NCBI GenBank assembly: GCA_902801625.1
Contig: CADCJI010000008.1
Location: forward strand, 62,001 to 126,000
From: an uncultured Bacteroidia bacterium
GTDB taxonomy: Bacteria; Bacteroidota; Bacteroidia; Bacteroidales; F082
Length of the DNA stretch: 64,000 bases
Direction: 5' to 3'
In this document: piece by piece, positions 18,169-26,919 of the stretch
Layout of the letters: each line of letters begins with the position of its first letter
Numbering within the stretch: position 1 is the stretch's first letter
The notes under the pieces: generated by a model
Database searches by the model: none
The model's input: the letters and a program-made list of their open reading frames with translations, nothing else
Told to the model about the DNA's origin: nothing
Program-made: the position numbers and the translations under genes

Positions 18169-18325
18169 CAAAACGAGCATAACGCTTCGTGTTTCTATAA
18201 GTCGGCGGAACAAAGTCCACCATAAGAACCACTGCAAAGATAGTACTTTTTTAATAAACAAGCGAAACAAGCCGATTTTTTGAATGAATTCGCGGGAAAA
18301 GTTGTACCTTTGCAGTGCAAATTAA
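18167..18325. repeat. Divergent promoter cassette, copy 2
   Basis: Second copy of the element at 15933-16090. It contains the hairpin block 18191-18229, a minus-strand -7 box TATCTTTG (18242-18235) facing the T9SS gene, a plus-strand TACCTTTG (18305-18312) facing the carboxyltransferase gene, and the TTCGCGGGAAAA block before it. Confidence 0.8.
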
Positions 18326-18349
18326 AATCGTCTAAAACACAATAACATA

Positions 18350-20116
18350 ATGAAAAAAGAAGTAAAATTCAGCCTGGTTTACCGCGACATGTGGCAGTCG
18401 TCAGGCAAATATGTACCACGCAAGGACCAACTGGAAAAGATTGCGCCCTTGATTATCGACATGGGCTGCTTCGACCGTGTGGAGACCAACGGCGGTGCCG
18501 CCGAGCAGGTCAACCTGCTTTATGGCGAGAACCCGAACCCTTCCGTCCGCGCTTTTACGGCAGCATTGCATAAAGGCGGCATCGAGTGTCACATGCTCGA
18601 CCGCGCCCTCAACGCACTGAGAATGAATCCTGTGCCAGCCGATGTGCGCCAACTGATGTACAAGGTGAAGAAAGCTCAAGGTGTCGACATCACCCGTATC
18701 TTCTGCGGCCTCAACGACGTGCGCAACATTATCCCGTCCATTCATTGGGCCAACGAAGCAGGCATGATCTCGCAAGCTGCCATGAGTATCACCTACTCAC
18801 AGGTGCATACCGCCGAGTATTATATGCACATCGCCGACCAACTCATCGAAGCCGGAGCCAAGGAAATCGCCTTGAAGGACATGGCTGGCGTGGGTCGCCC
18901 AGTCAGCTTGGGTCGTATCGTAGAGCATATCAAGAAGCAACACCCTGAAATCAAGGTGCAATACCACGGTCACACCACTCCCGGCCTCTCAATGGCATCA
19001 ATGCTCGAAGTCTGCAAGGCTGGTTGCGACTATGTCGATGTGGCCATGGAGCCGCTGTCGTGGGGCACCGTCCATCCCGATGTCATCAGCGTGCAAGCTA
19101 TGCTGAAAGACGCTGGTTTCCTTGTCAAAGACATCAACATGAAGACCTATATGGCCGCCCGTAGCATGACCCAAAGCTTCATCGACGACTTCCTCGGCTA
19201 CTGGATTGACCCGCGCAACCGTTACATCAACTCGTTGCTGTTGGGTTGCGGCCTCCCTGGCGGCATGATGGGCTCGCTCATGGCCGACCTCAAGCCGGTC
19301 CACGCCGCCATCAACATGAACCGCGAGAAGCAAGGTCTGCCCGCTTTGAGCGAAGACGAGATGCTGGTCGAGCTGTTCCAAGAAGTGCAGGACATTTGGC
19401 CGAAACTCGGCAACCCGCCTTTGGTCACCCCGTTCAGCCAATATACCAAGAACATCGCCCTGATGAACCTCTTTGCGCTCAGCAAGGGCGAGCCACGTTA
19501 CGAGACCTCCATCGACCCTGCCGCTTGGGACATGATCCTCGGCAAGGCTGGCAAGCTGCCAGGCACGCTCGCCCCCGAAATCGTGGAGCTGGCCAAGAAG
19601 AAAGGCCTCCAGTTCTTCACGGGCAACCCGCAAGACAACTACCCGAATGCCTTGCCGCACTTCATCGAAATGATGAAGAAAGAAGGCTGGGACCGCGGCC
19701 AAGACGACGAAGAGCTCTTCGAGTTCGCCATGCACGAAAAGCAATACCGCGAATACAAGTCGGGAGAAGCCAAGCGTCGCTTCAACCAAGAGTTAGAGGC
19801 CAAGATGAAGGCCAAGTTCGAGAAAGCTGGCGGCGAGGCCAAGATCCCAGACCTGCGTGCACTGCGTCATCCCAATGCCGAACCCGTCGTCGCGCCCGTT
19901 AGTGGCATCGTGATGTGGGAAGTCGACTTCGACGACAAGAGCATCGCTCCCGCACCTGGCAAGGTCTACAAGGAAGGTGACTTACTATGCGCCATCAATA
20001 GCGAACACGGCATGGAACCTGTCTACGCCTTGTGGCCTGGCAAAATTGTCGAAGCCACTGCAGAACAAGGCAAGCGCGTCAACAAGGGTGAAACCATAGC
20101 ATTTATTGAGAAATAA
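18350..20116 (+). CDS. Pyruvate carboxylase subunit B / oxaloacetate decarboxylase alpha-like protein lacking the biotin lysine
   Basis: A 588-residue protein. Residues ~1-300 form an HMGL-like carboxyltransferase barrel with the metal Asp in 'VYRDMWQSSGKY', the lysine of 'LKDMAG' near residue 183, and 'HGHTTPG' near 206. A conserved helical domain and a C-terminal biotinyl/lipoyl-like fold (from ~509, 'VVAPVSGIVMWEV', 'GKVYKEGDLLCAI', 'KRVNKGETIAFIEK') follow. In the lipoyl-like fold the usual A-M-K-M turn is replaced by 'SEHGMEP', so the lysine that carries biotin is missing and His takes its place in my alignment. No other carboxylase subunit is nearby. It may bind a biotinylated partner, or use a different chemistry. 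Confidence 0.82.
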   Translation: MKKEVKFSLVYRDMWQSSGKYVPRKDQLEKIAPLIIDMGCFDRVETNGGAAEQVNLLYGENPNPSVRAFTAALHKGGIECHMLDRALNALRMNPVPADVRQLMYKVKKAQGVDITRIFCGLNDVRNIIPSIHWANEAGMISQAAMSITYSQVHTAEYYMHIADQLIEAGAKEIALKDMAGVGRPVSLGRIVEHIKKQHPEIKVQYHGHTTPGLSMASMLEVCKAGCDYVDVAMEPLSWGTVHPDVISVQAMLKDAGFLVKDINMKTYMAARSMTQSFIDDFLGYWIDPRNRYINSLLLGCGLPGGMMGSLMADLKPVHAAINMNREKQGLPALSEDEMLVELFQEVQDIWPKLGNPPLVTPFSQYTKNIALMNLFALSKGEPRYETSIDPAAWDMILGKAGKLPGTLAPEIVELAKKKGLQFFTGNPQDNYPNALPHFIEMMKKEGWDRGQDDEELFEFAMHEKQYREYKSGEAKRRFNQELEAKMKAKFEKAGGEAKIPDLRALRHPNAEPVVAPVSGIVMWEVDFDDKSIAPAPGKVYKEGDLLCAINSEHGMEPVYALWPGKIVEATAEQGKRVNKGETIAFIEK

Positions 20117-20170
20117 GAACAATTGGGACAATTTCAGCTACAAACAAATACATCGTGGCACATTATTTGC

Positions 20171-20178
20171 TATTTTTG
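20171..20178 (+). promoter_or_regulatory. -7 box of the outer-membrane barrel gene
   Basis: TATTTTTG, 60 bases before the ATG at 20238. No TTG is present at the expected spacing. Confidence 0.45.
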
Positions 20179-20237
20179 CCGCGTCTAAAATAATTAACAA
20201 AGCAACTAACCTAATTATTAACTAAAACTATAAGAAA

Positions 20238-20735
20238 ATGAAAAAGTTATTTTTGACCTTAGTTCTTGCCTTCGTTGGCATTTTCAGTGCAAACGCACAA
20301 CTTTGGATGGGTGGCTCCGTAGGTGCCGGTATAATCAAGGATTACACCACATTCACCATTGCCCCTGAAGTCGGCTACAGCTTCTCTGGCACGCCTTTGA
20401 CTATCGCTGCCGAAGTGGATTACACCTTTGAAAAGTACAAAGACATGGATGCCGAACACGAACTGATCCTGAAGCCCTACCTGCGCTGCAACCTCATGAC
20501 GATTGAGAAATTCGGTGTGTTCATGGACCTCACTGGCGATTTCGGTGTTGTCAACAACAAGAGCTATGCTATCAGCCTGAGACCTGGTGTGGCTTGGATG
20601 GCTACTGAACACTGGACTGCTGCCTTCCGTTTTGCTTTTGCACAATACGACCATGGCATGTACCACCCAGAAAACGGTTTCTATCTGGATTGCGCCACTG
20701 TGGCTCCCCAATTTGGATTGTATTACAATTTCTAA
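20238..20735 (+). CDS. Small outer-membrane beta-barrel protein
   Basis: A 165-residue protein with a clear signal peptide ('LTLVLAFVGIFSANA', then QLW). The mature protein is made of alternating amphipathic strands with many aromatic residues and ends in Phe ('APQFGLYYNF'), as expected for an eight-stranded outer-membrane barrel inserted by BAM. The family (OmpW/OmpA-like 'porin family') is widespread in Bacteroidota; no ligand can be predicted. It stands alone between its own promoter and a strong bidirectional terminator. Confidence 0.85.
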   Translation: MKKLFLTLVLAFVGIFSANAQLWMGGSVGAGIIKDYTTFTIAPEVGYSFSGTPLTIAAEVDYTFEKYKDMDAEHELILKPYLRCNLMTIEKFGVFMDLTGDFGVVNNKSYAISLRPGVAWMATEHWTAAFRFAFAQYDHGMYHPENGFYLDCATVAPQFGLYYNF

Positions 20736-20768
20736 GATTATAGAAAGCTGAGACAATGTCTCTATATC

Positions 20769-20798
20769 AAAAAAGCCGCTCTTCGGAGCGGCTTTTTT
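20769..20798. terminator. Bidirectional terminator between the barrel gene and glgB
   Basis: A perfect 13-bp inverted repeat (20769-20781 with 20786-20798) with TTCG loop, A tract on the left and T tract on the right, serving both convergent genes. Confidence 0.92.
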
Positions 20799-20801
20799 CG
20801 T

Positions 20802-22802
20802 TTATGGAACGCGTTGGTACACCGTCGCCACACGACTTACATTGTAAATCTTCATGGTGATGTCATCTTTTTTCTTCTCTGAGGGGAATTTCACACTCCA
20901 GTCTATATTGCCAAAGCCACCGAAAGCTTTGTCATCAGAAGTGAGGATGATGCGGTAATCGCCTGTTTGTCTGACGGGAATCTTGTAATCGGGAATAGAT
21001 TTCGGACCCCAATTGAAGACAAAAATAAGATTGCCACGCTCGTAAACGACGGTCTTGTTTTCCTCATCGGCATAGAGCATCCATGCAGGCGGAGCCTGCA
21101 TCACGGGATGGCTCTTCACGAAGTCGAGCATCGCCTTGTCAAAAGCACCCATGAAGCGGTACTTCAGGTTTTCGTTGTCCACCAACGACCATTGACGACG
21201 GGCGTATTGATAGCTCCAACCGTTGTCCAAACGCGGGAAATCAATCCATTCAGGATGACCAAACTCATTGCCCATGAAGTTGAGCCAAGCCTCGCCGCCC
21301 AAGGTGAGCGTGAAGAGGCGAATCATCTTATGCAAGGCGATGCCACGGTCGACAGTCATGGATGGTGTGTCAACACTCATGGATGTGTACATCTCCTTAT
21401 CCATCAAACGGAAAGCAATGGTCTTGTCGCCCACCAAAGCCTGATCATGGCTCTCGGCGTAGGCCACTGTTTTGGTCTGCGGCAGGTGGTTGGTCATGGT
21501 GAAGAAAAAGTTCTTCATGTTCCATTGCTCCTCTGGCTCGTCTTTCAGAATCTTAATCCAAAAGTCTGGCAAGCCCATGCCCAAGCGATAGTCAAAACCC
21601 ATACCTCCATCGGCAATCGGATTGCAAAGGCCAGGCATACCGCTCACATCTTCGGCAATGGTGACCGCCTGCGGATTCAGTTCATGACACAGTGTGTTGG
21701 CCAATTGCATATAGGTAACCGCGTCGTTATCCACATTGTCACCAAAGTATTTTTCCGGGGCATCGAAGGTTGTCCCATTGCCGTGGTCAAGGTAGAGCAT
21801 CGAGGTTACACCGTCAAAGCGGAAACCATCGAAGCGGAACTCTTCCAGCCAGTAGCGCACATTGGAAAGCAGGAACTGTAAGGTTTCCTCTTTGCCATAG
21901 TTGAAGAGTTTTGAGTCCCAGAGGTCATGGTTGCCACGCGCTCCAGGATGCAGGTATTGGCTGTCCGAACCGTCGAACAAGTTAATGCCTTCACGGATGT
22001 TCTTCACCGTGTGGGAATGCACGAGGTCCATGATAACCAGCATGCCCATGCCATGTGCCGTGTCGATAAGCTCTTTCAGCTCTTCGGGTGTACCGAACCG
22101 CGAACTTGGCGCGAAGAAATTGGAGACATGGTAGCCGAACGAACCGTAATAGGGATGTTCCGCTATGGCCATGAGCTGAATAGCATTGTAGCCATCCGCC
22201 TTGATTCGCGGCAATATCTTTTCAGTAAACTCCTTGTATGTCCCTACCCTAGCCTCTTCCTGTGCCATGCCGACATGTGTCTCGTAAATCAATAATGGCT
22301 CGTCTTTCAGCTTTGGCGCGGCATGCTTATATAAATAAGGTATGGGCGGATTCCAGAACTGGCCTGCAAAGTCCTTGTTTCCCTCGTCCTGAATCACCCG
22401 CTTGATATACACTGGAATACGCTCATGCTCCCCGATTTGCGACTGCACCAGCACCTTCAGCTTGCTGCCATGCACCAACCTGTCGGCAAACTCGCTGTCT
22501 GGAAGAAAGATTTCCCACAGACCAGCACCTGCCAGTTCCAGAGGATATTCATAGCGGTTCCAATTATTGAAGTCGCCCATCAGCGAGAGATAATGCGCAG
22601 CGGGGGCCCATTCGCGGTACCACCAGCCGCGGCGGCGTTTATCGTAATTGAAGCCCAAAAACTGATGTGCTGTGGCGAAAGTTTTGAGGCTGCCGTAGTT
22701 GATTTTGATGTTGTTCAACCGCTGTTCATAGCGGTCATGGCGTTTGTCAACTAAATTGCAGACAGGTTCAAGCCAAGGATCATTTTTTACAAGAGGGAGC
22801 AT
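20802..22802 (-). CDS. glgB: 1,4-alpha-glucan branching enzyme (GH13)
   Basis: A 666-residue enzyme that makes alpha-1,6 branches in glycogen in the cytoplasm. An N-terminal CBM48-like domain ('GFNYDKRRRGWWYREWAPAAHYLSLMGDFNNW') precedes the GH13 barrel. Catalytic residues visible are the nucleophile Asp in 'GFRFDGV' (about 329), the acid Glu in 'TIAEDVSG' (about 382) and the stabilising Asp in 'ESHDQ' (about 449). A C-terminal beta domain follows. The start at 22802 is chosen because the upstream in-frame codons overlap the promoter and the neighbouring gene. It shares direction with a GH13 amylase immediately upstream. Confidence 0.94.
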   Translation of the reverse strand: MLPLVKNDPWLEPVCNLVDKRHDRYEQRLNNIKINYGSLKTFATAHQFLGFNYDKRRRGWWYREWAPAAHYLSLMGDFNNWNRYEYPLELAGAGLWEIFLPDSEFADRLVHGSKLKVLVQSQIGEHERIPVYIKRVIQDEGNKDFAGQFWNPPIPYLYKHAAPKLKDEPLLIYETHVGMAQEEARVGTYKEFTEKILPRIKADGYNAIQLMAIAEHPYYGSFGYHVSNFFAPSSRFGTPEELKELIDTAHGMGMLVIMDLVHSHTVKNIREGINLFDGSDSQYLHPGARGNHDLWDSKLFNYGKEETLQFLLSNVRYWLEEFRFDGFRFDGVTSMLYLDHGNGTTFDAPEKYFGDNVDNDAVTYMQLANTLCHELNPQAVTIAEDVSGMPGLCNPIADGGMGFDYRLGMGLPDFWIKILKDEPEEQWNMKNFFFTMTNHLPQTKTVAYAESHDQALVGDKTIAFRLMDKEMYTSMSVDTPSMTVDRGIALHKMIRLFTLTLGGEAWLNFMGNEFGHPEWIDFPRLDNGWSYQYARRQWSLVDNENLKYRFMGAFDKAMLDFVKSHPVMQAPPAWMLYADEENKTVVYERGNLIFVFNWGPKSIPDYKIPVRQTGDYRIILTSDDKAFGGFGNIDWSVKFPSEKKKDDITMKIYNVSRVATVYQRVP

Positions 22803-22824
22803 AATATCGTTCTTTTTATTTCTG

Positions 22825-22853
22825 CAAAAATAACAAAATCTCCTCAATTCCAA
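22825..22853 (-). promoter_or_regulatory. Promoter of glgB
   Basis: On the minus strand TTG (22853-22851), an 18-base spacer and TATTTTTG (22832-22825). It overlaps the 3' end of the upstream amylase gene, so glgB can be transcribed independently. Confidence 0.55.
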
Positions 22854-24373
22854 CCATTTTGATGCACAACCTCTTTTGAATCCAAATCAACCACTTTCGT
22901 CTCTGAAGGCTCCAAATGGACAGGATGCACCTCAGAAGCGAAATCATTCATATCAAATTCGTTGGCTTTGCTTCTGCCCATCAAGGCCAAGGCATCATGC
23001 GGGATTTTCACTTCCACATCGCGTGATTCATTGCGGTTGAAGTTCACGATTATCAGCAAGCGTTCCGTTTCGGAATAACGCAAGAAGGCATAAACGAATT
23101 GCGGGTCGAAGTTCATATACCAGGGATTGCACCACATCAAATCATAGAACTTGCCTTCGTTGACGGCGGAATGTTCATTTCTAAAATGCAATAGCTTACG
23201 ATAAAAGCCAAAGAGTTTCTTTTGGGCTTCATCAAACCCACCGCCATCGAACTTGCCGCCATTCATCCATTTTTGGTGTTGCGGCATGTGACAATAGTCG
23301 AAAATGGAGGTACGCCCATCATCGCCACTGTATCCCACTTCGCCTACGGCATCCTCACCACTCTCTTGTCCATTGTAAACCATAAACGGTCCAGTGTTCA
23401 TCAAAGCGGAAAGTGACACGGCGGGCAAGGCGGCAAAAGCATCACCGACAAAATGGGGCGAGGCCAACCGCTTTTCATCATGGTTCTCCATGAAGCGCAG
23501 CATGTGGTCATCCATGTCGTGCAGATCTTTCCACACTTCGCTGATTTCCTTCGCCTCGTGACCTTCGCAAAGCACCCGCTCCAAAGTGTTGTACAAGCCC
23601 ACCTTGTCATAGAGGTAATTGAATCCTGCATCCAAAAAAGGCTTGAAAAGGTCTGGCTGATAAATTTCCGCAATCATCGAAGTTTGGTAATCCTTACGCA
23701 ATTCGCCAATCACCCACTGCCAAAACGCCACCGGCACCATCTCGGCCATATCTACTCGGAAACCATCGATATTCTTGCCACACCAGAAACGCAGGATTTC
23801 GAGCATCTTCTCCCAAGTGTCGTGCTCATCGTAGTTCAGCTTCACCGTGTCGTACCAGTCGTTGATACTTGGACAAGGCGAAAAAACATTATTTCCCGTT
23901 GCTTTAGCAGGAAACTCCTCGTAAGGTTGTTCGTTGATTCTTCTTGGCGACACAAACGCCTGTCCCTCACAATAATAGAAATTGCACGAATCAAAACCAT
24001 TGTTCTGCCGTGCCAAATGATTGGGTATGAAGTCGATAATTACTTTCATTCCTTTTTCATGAATACGGCTGACCAATTGCTCAAAGTCATCCATTGTGCC
24101 CAAATCGGGATCAACGGCATGGTAATCGGTGACGGCGTATGGTGAGCCTGCACGACCTTTGGTGATGTCGGGATGCGTGCCTGTGCTTTCGGAAGCGTGT
24201 TCCAAAATGCCCGTCAGCCAAATATGAGTAAAGCCTAAGTCTTTGATGGCCTCAAGAGCCGTTTCATCAATGTCATCGAAAGTGCCACAGCCGTTTTCTG
24301 CCTTGCTGCCGTTGAAGTGAAAGCCGGTATGTTTGTTACCGAACAGTCGGGGGAATAGTTGATAGATGTTCAT
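22844..24373 (-). CDS. GH13 alpha-amylase-family glycosidase
   Basis: A 509-residue protein without a signal peptide, so probably cytoplasmic. The GH13 regions are all present: 'DFIPNH' (I), 'GFRVDMAE' (II, nucleophile Asp near 208), 'AEIYQ' (III, acid Glu near 235) and 'FMENHDEKR' (IV, Asp near 297). A C-terminal beta domain ('RLLIIVNFNRNESRDVEVKI') is typical of amylases. Linked to glgB on the same strand, it likely trims or turns over glycogen or maltodextrins; exact specificity cannot be read. Confidence 0.9.
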   Translation of the reverse strand: MNIYQLFPRLFGNKHTGFHFNGSKAENGCGTFDDIDETALEAIKDLGFTHIWLTGILEHASESTGTHPDITKGRAGSPYAVTDYHAVDPDLGTMDDFEQLVSRIHEKGMKVIIDFIPNHLARQNNGFDSCNFYYCEGQAFVSPRRINEQPYEEFPAKATGNNVFSPCPSINDWYDTVKLNYDEHDTWEKMLEILRFWCGKNIDGFRVDMAEMVPVAFWQWVIGELRKDYQTSMIAEIYQPDLFKPFLDAGFNYLYDKVGLYNTLERVLCEGHEAKEISEVWKDLHDMDDHMLRFMENHDEKRLASPHFVGDAFAALPAVSLSALMNTGPFMVYNGQESGEDAVGEVGYSGDDGRTSIFDYCHMPQHQKWMNGGKFDGGGFDEAQKKLFGFYRKLLHFRNEHSAVNEGKFYDLMWCNPWYMNFDPQFVYAFLRYSETERLLIIVNFNRNESRDVEVKIPHDALALMGRSKANEFDMNDFASEVHPVHLEPSETKVVDLDSKEVVHQNGWN

Positions 24374-24425
24374 ACGGCAAAATTAGGAAATTTCAATCAA
24401 TTCTCCAAATCAATGAAAAATGTAC

Positions 24426-24433
24426 TACTTTTG
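24426..24433 (+). promoter_or_regulatory. -7 box of the fucosidase gene, predicting a leaderless message
   Basis: TACTTTTG ends only six bases before the ATG at 24440, so transcription would start at or next to the start codon. Confidence 0.45.
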
Positions 24434-24439
24434 CGGATT

Positions 24440-26197
24440 ATGAAAGCAAAAAACATCTTTTATCTGATTGCGGTCTTGCTGCTAGGCAAGTCGCTGTATG
24501 GCCAAGTTCAGCCCACTTGGGAATCCATCAACGAACGAGGCTATCCACAATGGTTCTCTGATGCCAAATTGGGCATTTTTATCCATTGGGGCTTGTATTC
24601 AGTGCCTTCCTACGCCAGCCTCGAAGGCTATGCCGAGTGGTACTACCGTGGTCTGATGACCAACGATGACCGCAAGGCTTTCCAAGAGCGCATCTATGGC
24701 AAGGACTTCCAATATGAGGACTTCGCTCCAATGTGGAAAGCCGAGCTTTGGAATCCTGACGAATGGGCAGAGTTGTTCAAGAAATCGGGAGCGAAATATG
24801 TTTTGTTGGTCTCGAAGCATCACGATGGTTTCTGCCTCTGGCCGAGTCAATATGCACCAGGATGGAATTCCGTTGATGTTGGACCAAAGCGCGACATCTG
24901 CGGCGAACTGACCGAGGCTGTGCGCAACAAAGGCCTAAAAATGGGCTTCTATTACTCCTTACCTGAGTGGAAAAGCGACATCCACCGTTGGTATGTCGAC
25001 CCCGACGAAAACATTGGCACTTATGTGGACACGCACATGATTCCGCAGTTCAAGGAACTCGTCACGCGCTACAAGCCCACCGTCCTCTTCACCGACGGAG
25101 AATGGCGCAACAGCGCAGAGCAATGGCATGCCACCGAACTCATTTCGTGGTACTACAACACCGTGGGCAAAGATGCCATCGTCAACGACCGTTGGGGCGA
25201 TGGACAACAACACGGTTTCCGTACGCCCGAATATAGTTCAGGCATCACCCTTACCGACCGTCCTTGGGCCGAATGTCGCGGTTTGGGTCGTTCGTTTGGT
25301 CTCAACCGCAACGAACCATTGGAAAACTATATGACCTCAGATGAGCTCATCCGCCATTTCTGCGTTCTTGTGGCGGCGGGCGGTGGCATGACGCTCAATG
25401 TGGGGCCAGCCGCCGACGGCAAGATTCCGCTTTTGCAACAAGAGCGACTTTTAGACCTCGGCGAATGGTTGGAAATCAACGGGGAAGCGATTTATGGCAC
25501 GCGGCCTTACAAGAAGTTTTATGAGATGAAAAAAGTCGAAGTAACACACATCGACGAGAAAATCGACTTCGACTGGAAGCGCAACTCGCCCGACCCCGCC
25601 ATCAGTTGCGACCACTTCAAAGCCTATTGGTCTGGCGAGTTCTCATGTCCAGAAGACATCTATACTTTTGAAATTCAAACGGATGACAAAGCCAAATTGG
25701 TGATTGACGGAAAAACGGTTATTGAAGACACGAAAATATCCAATACCAGAACGATAGCACTTTCAAACACACCTTCACCTTTCCATACCATAGAAGTGTT
25801 CTACGAGGAGGATGAACTCGAAGCCACCATCACGCTGTACTGGTCATCGGAAACGATGGAAAGACAAGTGATGAAAGACTTCATGGCAGCTGAATGGGTA
25901 TGCAATTCCCCAACCACAAGTCAGCCCCAAGGTTTGGCCGCCCTTTACACTTGCCAACAACCTTGCATCTGCTACACGCAAGGCGAGGACGCACTCTACG
26001 CCATCGCCTTGGACTACCCTGAATACGGATTGGTTCTGAATATCGACCAGCCCGCTGATGACATGAAAGTGACCATGTTAGGTTGCCAAAAAACCTTCCC
26101 CTGGAAATATCAGAACGGAAATTTGATTATCAAAACCAGCGGCCTGAAATACAGCGACTTGAAGAGTACGGCGGCGTGGGTGTTCAAGATGAAATGA
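24440..26197 (+). CDS. Alpha-L-fucosidase (GH29) with PA14 domain
   Basis: A 585-residue secreted glycosidase. Order: signal peptide ('FYLIAVLLLGKSLYGQ'); GH29 barrel ('WFSDAKLGIFIHWGLYSVPSYA', 'LVSKHHDGFCLWPS', 'LFTDGEW' near residue 218 with the nucleophile Asp); a PA14-like domain (about 369-473, 'FKAYWSGEFSCPEDIYTFEI', 'AKLVIDGKTVI'); and a short C-terminal beta-sandwich. It should remove alpha-fucose from host or plant glycans in the periplasm. The Met at 24440 is favoured since it opens the signal peptide. It is divergent from the amylase-glgB unit and ends in a REP-containing terminator. Confidence 0.92.
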   Translation: MKAKNIFYLIAVLLLGKSLYGQVQPTWESINERGYPQWFSDAKLGIFIHWGLYSVPSYASLEGYAEWYYRGLMTNDDRKAFQERIYGKDFQYEDFAPMWKAELWNPDEWAELFKKSGAKYVLLVSKHHDGFCLWPSQYAPGWNSVDVGPKRDICGELTEAVRNKGLKMGFYYSLPEWKSDIHRWYVDPDENIGTYVDTHMIPQFKELVTRYKPTVLFTDGEWRNSAEQWHATELISWYYNTVGKDAIVNDRWGDGQQHGFRTPEYSSGITLTDRPWAECRGLGRSFGLNRNEPLENYMTSDELIRHFCVLVAAGGGMTLNVGPAADGKIPLLQQERLLDLGEWLEINGEAIYGTRPYKKFYEMKKVEVTHIDEKIDFDWKRNSPDPAISCDHFKAYWSGEFSCPEDIYTFEIQTDDKAKLVIDGKTVIEDTKISNTRTIALSNTPSPFHTIEVFYEEDELEATITLYWSSETMERQVMKDFMAAEWVCNSPTTSQPQGLAALYTCQQPCICYTQGEDALYAIALDYPEYGLVLNIDQPADDMKVTMLGCQKTFPWKYQNGNLIIKTSGLKYSDLKSTAAWVFKMK

Positions 26198-26198
26198 A

Positions 26199-26254
26199 AA
26201 AAGAGGCTCCTTCTACGCTTCGACAAGCTCAGCGACCGAAGGAGCCTCTTTTCT
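26199..26254. terminator. Terminator whose loop is a REP element
   Basis: A 15-bp perfect stem (26199-26213 with 26238-26252) with A/T tails on both sides, serving the fucosidase and the convergent CpeT-like gene. The 24-base loop contains the REP core. Confidence 0.85.
26218..26232. repeat. REP core CTTCGACAAGCTCAG inside a terminator loop
   Basis: An exact copy of the 15-base core shared with 5023-5037 (inverted), 28024-28047 and 58191-58214. Confidence 0.8.
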
Positions 26255-26261
26255 ATCTTAC

Positions 26262-26855
26262 TTAATCTGTCAGCTCCTTTAAGCCTTGATAGCCGATGAT
26301 TCGGTTCGTCCGTTTTGGAACACGCTTGATGTAGAAACGCTCGTCTTCCTGCACGAACTTGACATGCAGCAAATCACCTTTCGGGAAACAATCCAGGGCA
26401 CTGTATCGGATAGGACCGTCATTCGTTTGATAGGAAAAGTCGGAAGTCTTCACAAATGTCATACGTTTTCCACCCTTCAAGATGCTCGGGGTGAAGCCAT
26501 CAAAATAGTTGCGGTTGGCCCATTTCCCAGCAAACTCAGCAGGATTCTTCAAGTCGTGAAGATAGACGCGAAACTTTTTGCTCGTTTTCGGATGCACTTC
26601 AAGAACTTTCTGAAACACGACCTTTTTGTCAATGGTTGCCTCCACATACATCCATTGGAAACGGTTATCGGGCTTCTCCCAAATCGGGACAAAATGCACC
26701 ATCGCCGTCGTGGAATCGTTCACCTGCATGACATAATCGCCTTGCATGGTGCGGTAAAACTGTTTGGCGTCTTCTTCGGTAAACTTGGGCTGTTTTTGAG
26801 CAAAACCACTAAATGCCAACAATATAGCAGCAATAACCAATGCTATTCTCTTCAT
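26262..26855 (-). CDS. CpeT/CpcT-like family exported protein
   Basis: A 197-residue protein with a signal peptide ('LVIAAILLAFSGFAQ'). The mature part matches the layout of the CpeT/CpcT family: 'FYRTMQGDYVMQ', 'VHFVPIWEKPDNRFQWMYVEAT', 'FRVYLHDLKNPAEFAGKW', 'FDGFTPSILKGGKRMTF'. In cyanobacteria this lipocalin-like family attaches bilins to phycobiliproteins. A non-photosynthetic bacterium has no such substrate and the protein here is exported, so a different ligand-binding role is likely. The assignment rests on motif resemblance only. Confidence 0.6.
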   Translation of the reverse strand: MKRIALVIAAILLAFSGFAQKQPKFTEEDAKQFYRTMQGDYVMQVNDSTTAMVHFVPIWEKPDNRFQWMYVEATIDKKVVFQKVLEVHPKTSKKFRVYLHDLKNPAEFAGKWANRNYFDGFTPSILKGGKRMTFVKTSDFSYQTNDGPIRYSALDCFPKGDLLHVKFVQEDERFYIKRVPKRTNRIIGYQGLKELTD

Positions 26856-26919
26856 ATCAGATCCTTTCTTCGGTTTGAGTGTGCAAAAATAGCAAAACTA
26901 ATCCTCTTTTGTCAAGGAA

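Noticed and set aside
18998-19789. 263-codon minus-strand frame opposite the carboxyltransferase gene
   Set aside because: Shadow of GC-rich coding sequence.
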